Assembly: GCA_035651595.1 (NCBI GenBank)
Contig: DASRFJ010000169.1
Location: forward strand, 68,570 to 132,569
DNA from: JAFARZ01 sp035651595
GTDB taxonomy: Bacteria > Actinomycetota > Actinomycetes > Streptosporangiales > Streptosporangiaceae
Length of the DNA: 64,000 nucleotides
Direction of reading: 5' to 3'
The notes beneath the pieces were generated by a model. The model was given only the letters and a program-made list of their open reading frames with translations. It was not told the DNA's origin and did no database searches. Shown one piece after another: positions 15,972 through 23,344 of the stretch. The translations under genes were made by a program, and so were the position numbers. Position 1 is the stretch's first letter. Each line of letters starts with the position of its first letter.

Positions 15972-17438
15972 ATGACTGCTTTTAGGAGAGACTTGTCCAG
16001 AGAATCGAGCCGGGCCGTGACGCTCGCCATGACCTGCGCGGGGCAGTTCATGGTGCTGCTCGACAACACCATCGTCGGCGCGGCGCTGCCCGACATGCAG
16101 CGCCGGCTGCACACGCAGCTGACCGGGCTGCAGTGGATCGTCGACGCCTACGTGCTGCTGGTCGCCATGTTGCTGCTGTCCGGCGGTGTGCTCGCCGACC
16201 GGTTCGGACGCAAGCGGGTTTACCTGGCCGGGGTGGTGGTGTTCACCGTCGCGTCCGGGTGCTGCGCCATGTCATCCTCGCTGGCCTGGCTGATCGTCGG
16301 CCGGGTGGTACAGGGAATCGGGGCGGCGGCGCTCAGCCCGGCCTCGCTGGCCCTGCTGGCGGCCGCGTATCCGGTGCCCCGGGAGCGGGTCAGGGCGATC
16401 GGGCTGTGGGCCGGGTTCAGCGGGATCGGACTGGCCGCCGGGCCGGTGTCCGGCGGCGTGCTGGTGAACGCCTACCACTGGCCCGCCATCTTCCTGGTCA
16501 ACGTGCCCATCGGCGCGGTGCTGCTGGTGGCCGGGCTGCGCACGCTCGACGAGTCGGGCAACCCGGCGGCCCCCGCGATCGACGTTCCCGGCACGCTGCT
16601 GTCGGTCCTAGGGGTCGGGGCGCTGACCTACGGGCTGGTCGAGGGCGGGTCGCTGGGCTGGACCGCGCCGGTTATCGTGGGTAGCTTCGCCGCCGCCGTG
16701 GTGCTGCTGGCCGCCTTCGTCATCGTGGAGGGACGGAGCGCCGCCCCGATGCTGCCGCTGGGCCTGTTCCGGCGGCGGCTGTTCACCGTCTCCAACACGG
16801 CCATGGTCGTGGTGGGCTTCGCGCTGATGGGGTCGGCCTTCTTCCTGTCTCAGTTCTTCGTGGAGGTGCAGGGCAGCTCCATCCTGCGGGCCGGGCTGGA
16901 GGCGCTGCCCACCTCGCTCGGCATGGTGCTGGTCAGCCCGTACGCGGGCCGGCTGGCCGCCAGGTACGGCTTCCGGGGCGTGGTCAGCGCCGGCCTGCTG
17001 GTGGCCGGGCTGGGGCTGCTGGCGCTGGGGTTCACGCACGCGCACACCTCCTACGCACAGGTGTGGTGGCGGCTGACCGCCATCGGCGCCGGCTTCGGGC
17101 TGACCATGTCCCCGCTGACCGGCGCCGCCATCCAGGCCGTCAGCCCGCAGGAGGGCGGCCTCGCCTCGGGCGTCAGCAGTACCACCCGGCAGATCGGTGC
17201 GGTCCTCGGCGTGGCGGTCCTCGGCGCGGTCGTCCGAGGCCGCCAGCCTGGCGGCGCGTCCTTCGGGTCCAGCCTCGACACCGCCTTCACCCTGGCTGGC
17301 GCGGTCACCCTGGTCAGCGCGGCGTTCACCACCCTGTTCCTGGCGCGTTCCAGGCCTGTGACGCCAGCTCCGCAAGAGGGGCGCAGTAGCCTTCCGGCCC
17401 AGTCGGCTGGTGATCGCGGGCCAGGCGTTTCAGGGTAA
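15972..17438 (+). CDS. DHA2-type MFS multidrug transporter (EmrB/QacA family)
   Basis: Membrane transporter of 488 residues with about 14 hydrophobic segments. Family motifs are FMVLLDNTIVGAALPDMQ (motif D1), GGVLADRFGRKRVYL (motif A) and GPVSGGVLVNAYHWPAIFLV (motif C, antiporter). It is expected to export small hydrophobic or cationic compounds using the proton gradient. The divergent TetR-type gene 73 bp upstream is the likely repressor. The last 30 residues are hydrophilic and poorly conserved in appearance. Confidence 0.94.
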   Translation: MTAFRRDLSRESSRAVTLAMTCAGQFMVLLDNTIVGAALPDMQRRLHTQLTGLQWIVDAYVLLVAMLLLSGGVLADRFGRKRVYLAGVVVFTVASGCCAMSSSLAWLIVGRVVQGIGAAALSPASLALLAAAYPVPRERVRAIGLWAGFSGIGLAAGPVSGGVLVNAYHWPAIFLVNVPIGAVLLVAGLRTLDESGNPAAPAIDVPGTLLSVLGVGALTYGLVEGGSLGWTAPVIVGSFAAAVVLLAAFVIVEGRSAAPMLPLGLFRRRLFTVSNTAMVVVGFALMGSAFFLSQFFVEVQGSSILRAGLEALPTSLGMVLVSPYAGRLAARYGFRGVVSAGLLVAGLGLLALGFTHAHTSYAQVWWRLTAIGAGFGLTMSPLTGAAIQAVSPQEGGLASGVSSTTRQIGAVLGVAVLGAVVRGRQPGGASFGSSLDTAFTLAGAVTLVSAAFTTLFLARSRPVTPAPQEGRSSLPAQSAGDRGPGVSG

Positions 17439-17725
17439 TTCAGGGGTCAGGTGGCATGACGGTGAACGTGCACGGGTTCGTGGCACCAGGGCTTCGGCAC
17501 GGTCCGGATGCTGCTTCCCGGCGACCGTGTCCGCCGATGCCCTCTGTCCCTGCCAGGTCAGCTCGGCCGCCAGCTTGCGGCCGGCTTCGTCATCCACCGC
17601 AGCGGCGACATCAAATCCTCACCCGGCTCCGCCTCGACCCGGCCAAGGCCACTACCGTGCTACGCGCCCTGCTCGTCTGTCACCCGCCAGCACACGACCC
17701 GCTGACAGACGATCATGAACTGTGC

Positions 17726-18715
17726 TCAGCCGCTCCCACCGGCCCGAGCACCACACCCACTCACACCAACCCCCTGACCAGCCAATTCAGGTTGGAACGA
17801 CCTCATTGAACTGGGCTGCCGCCAGTCCACCGCGAATGCGCGGGCCGGGTTCTCGGTGAAGATGGCGGCGGCGATGCCTGGGCCCAGTTCGTTCTCGATG
17901 CGGGGTCGTAGGGTGCTCAGCAGGTAGGGCATGCCGGGGCCGTCTGCGGTTGACCTGGCCGTGGATGTGACTGTGTCACCTCCGAGCAGAAGCTGGCGGG
18001 CGTGGCCGGCGTCACTGAGGGCGGTGAGGATGTCCAGCAAGCGCCAGTCGGTGCCGTGGTGCGCGCGGGATGGTCCGTCGAATGCCAGGAAGGCGCCGGC
18101 CTTGGCGATCTGCCGGTGGATTACGGCATCCGGGAACCGGTTCAGGTGCCCGAGAATCACATGGCGCGGTTCGATCCCGTGTGAGCCGCACAGCAGGTCC
18201 AGCACGTCCAGGGCCGCGGTTCCAGCCTCCAGGTGGACGGCGACGGGCGCGCCGGTTGCGTGGTGCGCCACGGCGGCAGCGGCCATGACGTGCCGGGCGT
18301 GGTGGTCCAGCCGGTGATATGCGCCCGCGACCTTGATCAGCCCAGCCTTCACGGGGGCACTGGTGAGTTCGTGGATGAACGTCTCGGCGAGCCTGCCACG
18401 AACGCGTTCCAGCTCATCTGGATCGTAGTGCCTTGCCTGGTGCAGTCCGGTGGCGGCGATGACGTGGACGCCGGACCGCCGGGACAGGCCAGGGAGTTCC
18501 CCGGCTCGCGGCCCCATCCCCCAGGGTGTCCACTGCACGACCGCGCCTCCGCCGAGTGCGGCGAAGCCATTCAGCTCGGCAAGGGCGGCGCTGGCGTCGT
18601 CCAGTTCCTGGCCCGGAAGCATGGGTGAGGCAATGAACAGATGATCATGGGCGTCGCATACGCCCAGCTCTTCGGGCGCGATGTCGCCAAGCACAGTCCT
18701 GACCGCGGGGCTCAT
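17726..18715 (-). CDS. Phosphotriesterase-family metallohydrolase
   Basis: TIM-barrel metal-dependent hydrolase of 329 residues. VCDAHDHLF carries the HxH pair, AGLIKVAGAY the carboxylated Lys, APVAVHLEAG and VILGHLNRFPD the two further His, and LLLGGDTVTS the final Asp, so all metal ligands are present. Natural substrates are often lactones or esters. The last roughly 25 residues (after AVDWRQPSS) are encoded across the 22-bp repeat at 17776-17797, so the original C-terminus appears replaced. It overlaps the upstream carboxymuconolactone decarboxylase gene by four bases. Confidence 0.87.
   Translation of the reverse strand: MSPAVRTVLGDIAPEELGVCDAHDHLFIASPMLPGQELDDASAALAELNGFAALGGGAVVQWTPWGMGPRAGELPGLSRRSGVHVIAATGLHQARHYDPDELERVRGRLAETFIHELTSAPVKAGLIKVAGAYHRLDHHARHVMAAAAVAHHATGAPVAVHLEAGTAALDVLDLLCGSHGIEPRHVILGHLNRFPDAVIHRQIAKAGAFLAFDGPSRAHHGTDWRLLDILTALSDAGHARQLLLGGDTVTSTARSTADGPGMPYLLSTLRPRIENELGPGIAAAIFTENPARAFAVDWRQPSSMRSFQPELAGQGVGVSGCGARAGGSG
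17776..17797. repeat. 22-bp repeat, copy B
   Basis: GACCAGCCAATTCAGG followed by TTGGAA, differing by one base from the copy at 13762-13783. It falls inside the 3' end of the phosphotriesterase-like gene. The 17439-17725 interval beside it contains no recognisable gene. Confidence 0.55.
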
Positions 18716-19140
18716 CGCGCGCGGTCCTTGTCGAAGCTGGCGAGCGCTTCCGCAGCGACGCGCAGCCCGGCTAGTGTCTTGGGCACGCCGATGTAGGGTG
18801 CCAGGTGAACGAAGACCTCGACGATCTCCTGGCGGGTCATCCCGATTCGCAGGCCGGTCTTGACGTGGCCGCTTAGCTGCGGATCCACGCCGCCGAGCGA
18901 GGTCAGGGCAGCCAGGTTGACCAGCTGCCGGTCGCGTAGCGACAAGCCTTCGCGCAGGTAAGTGCCGCCGAACACGGCAGTGATGATCCAGTCGGCATAT
19001 CCCGGGGCGATCTGCTCAAGTCCCGGCAGGGTCGCCTGTTGGGTGGTCTCGTCCTGGAGGAGGCCGAGCATCTGATATCCCTCGTCGCGATCCAGGCGGG
19101 ACCGCGTCAGCTGATCCTGCAGTGCCGGGTTCGTTGCCAC
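18712..19140 (-). CDS. Carboxymuconolactone decarboxylase-family protein
   Basis: Protein of 142 residues starting at a GTG with GGAGGAG upstream. EGLSLRDRQLVNLAALTSLG, HVKTGLRIGMTRQEIVEVF and HLAPYIGVPKTLAGLRVA are the repeated-helix core of the CMD/AhpD family. The redox CxxC of AhpD is absent, so it belongs to the decarboxylase-like branch. It is co-transcribed with the phosphotriesterase-like gene (ATGA overlap), suggesting a small catabolic or lactone-processing unit under the divergent CGNR-type regulator. Confidence 0.9.
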   Translation of the reverse strand: MATNPALQDQLTRSRLDRDEGYQMLGLLQDETTQQATLPGLEQIAPGYADWIITAVFGGTYLREGLSLRDRQLVNLAALTSLGGVDPQLSGHVKTGLRIGMTRQEIVEVFVHLAPYIGVPKTLAGLRVAAEALASFDKDRAR

Positions 19141-19165
19141 GTCTTGTTCTCCTCCATGGAGTTTC

Positions 19166-19215
19166 GTAACGGTTCAGTCGTTACAACGTATCAGATGTAA
19201 CGACTGAGGCGTTAC
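19166..19215. promoter_or_regulatory. Two tandem GTAACG-N7-CGTTAC dyads
   Basis: Half-sites GTAACG at 19166 and 19197 and CGTTAC at 19179 and 19210 build two identical dyads with 7-bp spacers, their centres 31 bp (about three helical turns) apart. Between them a perfect 12-bp-arm inverted repeat (TCAGTCGTTACA and its complement) also exists. The whole lies in the divergent promoter of the decarboxylase-like and CGNR genes, so it is a strong candidate for a cooperative operator. Confidence 0.7.
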
Positions 19216-19224
19216 ACTGTGGTC

Positions 19225-19818
19225 ATGGTGAAGGAGGACAAGCTCGCCTTCCGCTTCGACTGCGGTGCAGTCTGGCTGAATCTGCTGGCCACCAAGGGCC
19301 GCTCATTCAGCACCGAGCCCGTGGAGCGGCTCCCGACCGCTGCCCGGCTCGCCGAATGGCTGGAGCACTGCGAGCTGTCCCCAGTGCGACCACCAGGCGA
19401 GGACGACCTGGAACAGGCGCGGCGGCTGCGGGAGAGCCTGCGCTTCCTGGCGCTGGCCACCGTCGATGAGCAGCCGCCCCCTGCACGTCACGTGGCAAGC
19501 CTCGCGGCATTCCTCTCCCAGCACGACGACCCGATCCGGCTGACAGCAGACAACCGGCTGCGACGGGAGCGACCGGCCACGACCCTGGACGCTCTGGGCC
19601 GCATCGCCCGCCAGGCGGCCGACCATCTGAGCAGCGTCGACAGGTTCGCGCTGAAGAGATGCCCGGAACACGACTGCCGGGGGATCTTCATCGATCCGCC
19701 CGGGCGGCGACGCTGGTGCCCCTCCCCAACGTGCGCGAGCCGGGGCAGGGTCCGCGCCCTGCGCGCCCGCCGCAGCGCCCCTGACCCTGATCCGGTCGGC
19801 GGATCGCAGGTGTTGTAG
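19225..19818 (+). CDS. ABATE/CGNR zinc-finger protein, probable regulator
   Basis: Protein of about 197 residues. The N-terminal ABATE domain is FRFDCGAVWLNLLATKGRSF and onward; the C-terminal zinc finger is CPEHDCRGIFIDPPGRRRWC followed by SPTCASRGRVRALRARR. The usual CGNR motif reads CASR here, with the metal-binding cysteines kept. Members are thought to bind DNA and regulate neighbours. An in-frame GTG at 19219 is possible. It is divergent from the decarboxylase/phosphotriesterase pair across two tandem dyads. Confidence 0.85.
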   Translation: MVKEDKLAFRFDCGAVWLNLLATKGRSFSTEPVERLPTAARLAEWLEHCELSPVRPPGEDDLEQARRLRESLRFLALATVDEQPPPARHVASLAAFLSQHDDPIRLTADNRLRRERPATTLDALGRIARQAADHLSSVDRFALKRCPEHDCRGIFIDPPGRRRWCPSPTCASRGRVRALRARRSAPDPDPVGGSQVL

Positions 19819-20084
19819 CAGTACGGTCCACTCGACGGGATCTAGCGCCGGGGCAAGCCCGCTTTGTCGAAACGATCCTGCAGGCCGAGTCTGCCCGGGC
19901 ACTGAGCGCGCAGATCCCGGACGCGCCCGAGGCTGGTATCCGGCGGCTGCTCGAGGTACTACAGCGGTATCGCCCGAGCGCGCTAGCCGTACGTCCCGGA
20001 AGCGGATCGCGTGGGGGGTGCCAGCGGCTCCGGAGCCGACATAACCAACCCGCAGAGCGCGCGCTCGCACGATGTCGGTCGGCT

Positions 20085-20417
20085 GGATCACTAACGAGCA
20101 CGGCGCGGCAGACGAACCACCTCGATGACGTCATAGCGGCCGCGGCGGGCGACGCGGGCGTCACCGTCCTCGACGTGCGCGCGGCCTTCGTCGGCCACCA
20201 GGTGTGCGATAGCGACCCATGGATCTACACACTGCCTATCCCGTTCACCCCCGGCACCAATATCACTGACCGCAGCGGCTGGTTCCACCCGACTCCGGAC
20301 GGCCACGATCAACTAGCGGAAATGCTCGAAGCCGTGATCGGGCCGCCGCCCGCGCGCCCCGCCCCGGCGCCCGTCCCGGTCCCGGCCCTGACCCGCATCC
20401 GTCCCGCCGGCGGATGA
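20085..20417 (+). pseudogene. SGNH hydrolase C-terminal remnant
   Basis: The frame reads NHLDDVIAAAAGDAGVTVLD, VRAAFVGHQVCDSDPWIYTL and GWFHPTPDGHDQLAEML, the last block of a secreted SGNH/GDSL lipase including the catalytic His (H-P-T). The nucleophile Ser block and signal peptide are missing upstream, and 19819-20084 holds nothing recognisable. A proline-rich tail follows. Confidence 0.55.
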
Positions 20418-20539
20418 CCGCACTCCCAGCCCGAAACGGTTCGAAGAACTCGTGGTGCAGCGTCGCAGTAAGACCCCTTCATCAGCGAGAGCGGGCCAGG
20501 GCGCTTGACCCCGTCCATAGCGGAGCTGTTCATGTGGTG

Positions 20540-20917
20540 TCAAAACATTGTGTTGTCGTTGGCGCTGTTGTCTGGGACTTCCTGGACGACGTCCCAGTGT
20601 TCGACGATCCTGCCGTCGGCCACGCGCCAGATGTCGGCGACGGCCATGCCTCGGTCGCCGGGCTTGAGGTGCAGGTTGCTGTGGGTGACCACTAGGTCGT
20701 CTTCGGCGATGGCGCGCTTAATCTCCAGGTGGAGCTCAGGGAACTGGCCGCGGAGCCAGTGGACGTAGCCGATGAAGCCTTCGGCGCCGTCCGGTGCTCC
20801 GGGGTTGTGCTGGGTATAGGTGCCGCCCAGGTGGGCGGCGGCCTGCTCGGGCTGGTTATCGTTGAATGCCTGCTGGTAGAAGGCCACGACGAGTGCCTTG
20901 TTCTCTGCTGCGGACAT
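20540..20917 (-). CDS. SnoaL-like NTF2-fold protein
   Basis: Protein of 125 residues. MSAAENKALVVAFYQQAFND, LGGTYTQHNPGAPDGAEGF and GRIVEHWDVVQEVPDNSAND mark the SnoaL-like polyketide cyclase/ester cyclase group, small alpha-beta barrels that catalyse or bind small substrates. It is the last gene of a MarR-linked operon with a second SnoaL-like protein and an MBL-fold protein. The IVEHWDV signature recurs in a gene remnant at 32.9 kb. Confidence 0.88.
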   Translation of the reverse strand: MSAAENKALVVAFYQQAFNDNQPEQAAAHLGGTYTQHNPGAPDGAEGFIGYVHWLRGQFPELHLEIKRAIAEDDLVVTHSNLHLKPGDRGMAVADIWRVADGRIVEHWDVVQEVPDNSANDNTMF

Positions 20918-20945
20918 GACTGCTTGTTCCTCTCGCGGTGGCAGG

Positions 20946-21386
20946 TCAGGCGCTGGTGCTCATGGCGTCGCGGACCTTGGCAGTGTCCACGAACTGTTCG
21001 AAGCGGACGATCTGCCCGCCGCGGACGGTGAAGTGGTGGGCCACGCGGACGTTGACCTGCTTGCCGGTGGTCTTGTTGACGGCGGTGTAGCGGGCGAGGA
21101 CGACGACGACGTTCTCGCCGTCGGTGATGTAGGTGTCGTCGTGGGCGGTCCAGTCGTCCCAGTCCCGGGCGAGGGCTTCCATCACGCCGGCGGTGACCCC
21201 TTCCGGGGTGCGGTAGGTGCCTGCGAGGGGGAAGCCGGCCATCTCGGTCCATTCGACGTCGGGGGCGAGGGTGGTGCGCAGCGCTTCCAGGTCACCGGCG
21301 GCGGATGCCAGATACTGGCGGCGAACCACGTCGGCGGGTGCGGGGGAGAAGGCGAAGCCGGCGGTCGGCGCGTTCGTGGCGGTCAT
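20946..21386 (-). CDS. SnoaL-like/ketosteroid isomerase-like NTF2-fold protein
   Basis: Protein of 146 residues with the NTF2 layout: RRQYLASAAGDLEALRTTLA, DVEWTEMAGFPLAGTYRTPE and HHFTVRGGQIVRFEQFVDTA. It resembles KSI-like proteins that isomerise or bind small molecules. It overlaps the MBL-fold gene (ATGA) and is followed 28 bp later by another SnoaL-like gene, so all three probably act on one compound under MarR control. Confidence 0.88.
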   Translation of the reverse strand: MTATNAPTAGFAFSPAPADVVRRQYLASAAGDLEALRTTLAPDVEWTEMAGFPLAGTYRTPEGVTAGVMEALARDWDDWTAHDDTYITDGENVVVVLARYTAVNKTTGKQVNVRVAHHFTVRGGQIVRFEQFVDTAKVRDAMSTSA

Positions 21387-22189
21387 CCCCAGCTCATCTC
21401 GCCCTTGGCGACCTTCGCGCCGATCTGCGCGGCGATCAGCATGCCGTGGCCGGGGTAGCGCGCGACCAGTGCCTCGGTCAGTGCGGCGGCATCGGCGGCG
21501 GCGGCGAGTTCGGCCTCGAAAACGGCCAGGTAGTCGCGGGTGCCGGCGATGGCGGTGACGTCGGCGGGGGCGCCGGGGAGGCGGTGCCCGGGCACGACGA
21601 GCTGAGGGTCGAGGGCGGCCATCTCGTCCAGGAGGGTGATCCAGGCGCCGCGCTGCCCGGGCTTGGGGGTGTCGGCGGTCCAGACGTGCTCGCGGGCGAA
21701 CACCAGCACGCCGCCGACGATGGCCCGGTGCTCGGGCTGCCATAGGTAGTGGCGGTCGGGCAGCTCGGCCGGGCCGCCCTTGAGCTCGAACCGCTGGCGT
21801 TCCAGGTTCAGGTCGCCCGACAGCGGGACGAGGTCCACGAGCCGGGTGGGCAGGTTGGCGCCGAGACCTTCCCATGCCTTGAGCTTGCCCTCGTACGAAT
21901 GCTGGATGTGCTCGATGACCGGCGGGGTGGCGGCGAAGACCGCGGCGGGGAAGGCGTCGGCGAGGACCTCCGCGCCGAAGTAGAAGTCGGGGTCGCCGTG
22001 GCTGATGAAGACGGTGGTCAGCGTCTTGCCTGAGTCCAGGACGGCGGCGGCCAGCCGGTGGCCGTCGGCGCGGGTGAAGCCGGCGTCGACCAGCAGCGCC
22101 TCCCGCTCCCCGGTCACTAGGGTGGCGGTCTTGTTCTTGCTGCCGGCGGGGAAGTCCAGGTCCAGGATCGTGAAGTCCAGCGTGCTCAT
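21383..22189 (-). CDS. MBL-fold metallohydrolase-like protein
   Basis: Protein of 268 residues with metallo-beta-lactamase fold: LVDAGFTRADGHRLAAAVLD, TVFISHGDPDFYFGAEVL, and VVPGHRLPGAPADVTAIAGT. The metal motif reads SHGDPDFY rather than HxHxDH, a form common in one uncharacterised branch, so the metal site is probably altered. It is the first gene of the operon; a perfect 16-bp palindrome lies about 90 bp upstream, and the marR-type gene just beyond it is on the same strand. Confidence 0.87.
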   Translation of the reverse strand: MSTLDFTILDLDFPAGSKNKTATLVTGEREALLVDAGFTRADGHRLAAAVLDSGKTLTTVFISHGDPDFYFGAEVLADAFPAAVFAATPPVIEHIQHSYEGKLKAWEGLGANLPTRLVDLVPLSGDLNLERQRFELKGGPAELPDRHYLWQPEHRAIVGGVLVFAREHVWTADTPKPGQRGAWITLLDEMAALDPQLVVPGHRLPGAPADVTAIAGTRDYLAVFEAELAAAADAAALTEALVARYPGHGMLIAAQIGAKVAKGEMSWG

Positions 22190-22277
22190 GAACAACTCCT
22201 TGCTGGTTGTCGGATTGGCGGCGGGGAAGCCAGCGGTTGAGGGCGGCGCGGCGGGCGCGATCTCCTGACAGAACAGA

Positions 22278-22293
22278 ATCTGACTAGTCAGAT
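22278..22293. promoter_or_regulatory. Perfect palindrome ATCTGACTAGTCAGAT
   Basis: Uninterrupted 16-bp palindrome between the marR-type gene (stop 22371) and the MBL-fold operon (start 22189). The form matches typical MarR operators, and its position lets the regulator repress the downstream operon. Confidence 0.7.
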
Positions 22294-22370
22294 ATTTCGC
22301 TTCGCGCGTATGGCGTGGATCACACTCGCGCCGGCGGCCGCCGCGCACTCCGCCGGGCGGCCCGCATCCC

Positions 22371-22865
22371 TTAAGGCAGAGGGGGCAGGATGTCGCGCAC
22401 CGTGTGGCTGAGAATCCGCAGATCCTCCATGAAACGCTCGCGATCGCCGGCCGGAAGCGGCCCCAGGAAGTACCGCCTGATGTTCTCCACGTGCACCCGG
22501 GACGCGCGGACCGCCGTCTGCTCTCCCAGCGGGGTCAGCCGCACCAGCCGCGTGCGGCGGTCGCGGGGTGCCCCGGCGCGTTCCACAAGCCCCGCCGCCT
22601 CCATCCGGTCCACCAGTCGCGTCACCCCGCCCGTGGTCAGCACCTGCTCTTGGGCGATAGCCCCCATCGACAGCCCGGGCTCGCCCGCCCGCCCCAAGAT
22701 CAGCAGCACCTCGAACATCACATGACTGATCCCGCACTCCTCCTCGATCGCCCGGCCCAGCAGGTACTCCAGCCTGCTGGCCGCTCCCTGCAACCGCCCG
22801 AACGCCAGGACCAGCTCGTTATCCGCCGCCTCCTTCGCCGTCGAGATCCCTGCCTGCTCGCCCAC
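22371..22865 (-). CDS. MarR-family transcriptional regulator
   Basis: Regulator of 164 residues from a GTG start (VGEQAGISTAKEA). The winged helix is GLSMGAIAQEQVLTTGGVTR, with the wing RAGAPRDRRTRLVRLTPLG. Helices at both ends form the dimer. MarR proteins usually respond to phenolic or other small aromatic compounds and repress nearby detoxification genes. It reads toward the MBL-fold/SnoaL operon, with a palindrome between them. Confidence 0.93.
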   Translation of the reverse strand: MGEQAGISTAKEAADNELVLAFGRLQGAASRLEYLLGRAIEEECGISHVMFEVLLILGRAGEPGLSMGAIAQEQVLTTGGVTRLVDRMEAAGLVERAGAPRDRRTRLVRLTPLGEQTAVRASRVHVENIRRYFLGPLPAGDRERFMEDLRILSHTVRDILPPLP

Positions 22866-22982
22866 GATGCACCAGCCCTTCGCCGTCCGGAGTCACTGCA
22901 CCGATCATGCCGTGCGCGGCGCATGCTGCAGGGCGGACCCCGAGGAAGGGGCAACGCCTTCAGGAATCCCCAAGCAGAATCC

Positions 22983-23165
22983 CTAAGGTCGTCGTTTACC
23001 GCGATGGTGTATCAGGATCTTGAGGGTCTTCCGCGCATCGCGGCGGCGCTCCTGCGTTCTCGCCGCGACCGAGGCTACTGCCACGCCGACGATAGCTGCT
23101 GTGTACAGCGCGCTTGCCGTGCCGATCGCCAGTGCCCATCCGGGTAGCTCTGCGCACATGGCCAT
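22983..23165 (-). CDS. Small single-span membrane protein, 60 residues
   Basis: Starts MAMCAELPGWALAIGTASAL with GGAGG seven bases before the ATG. One hydrophobic span (WALAIGTASALYTAAIVGVA) is followed by a strongly basic tail ending HHRGKRRP. No family can be named. It faces the large STAND-like gene across 180 bp packed with palindromes, so the two may be co-regulated. Small membrane proteins beside STAND ATPases can be effectors, but that is only a guess here. Confidence 0.5.
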   Translation of the reverse strand: MAMCAELPGWALAIGTASALYTAAIVGVAVASVAARTQERRRDARKTLKILIHHRGKRRP

Positions 23166-23189
23166 TACCGCCTCCAGCTCTTGGCCCGG

Positions 23190-23320
23190 CCGATCTGAGA
23201 TCGGGACCGCTGGCAGCGGTATCTCTCTTCCGGCCGATTTCCGGCGACGTCGCCTGTCGGTGATTGGGCGCAATTAGGCTGGGCAACGGGGCGCGGATGA
23301 AGGTTCCGGCGGTCACGTGA
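23190..23320. promoter_or_regulatory. Cluster of four palindromes in divergent promoter
   Basis: CCGATCT-G-AGATCGG (23190-23204), ACCGCT-GGC-AGCGGT (23206-23220), GGCGACGTCGCC (23243-23254) and TCACGTGA (23313-23320) are all perfect. They lie between the small membrane protein and the STAND-like gene. High GC makes single short palindromes common, but the two adjacent 15-bp ones are unlikely by chance. Confidence 0.45.
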
Positions 23321-23344
23321 ACCGGAAAGCCGGAAGGAGGCTGG

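Noticed and set aside
17439..17725. Transposase remnant between the MFS gene and the phosphotriesterase-like gene
   Set aside because: Three short plus-strand frames were read but none shows a DDE motif or other transposase signature, so only the 22-bp repeat is reported.
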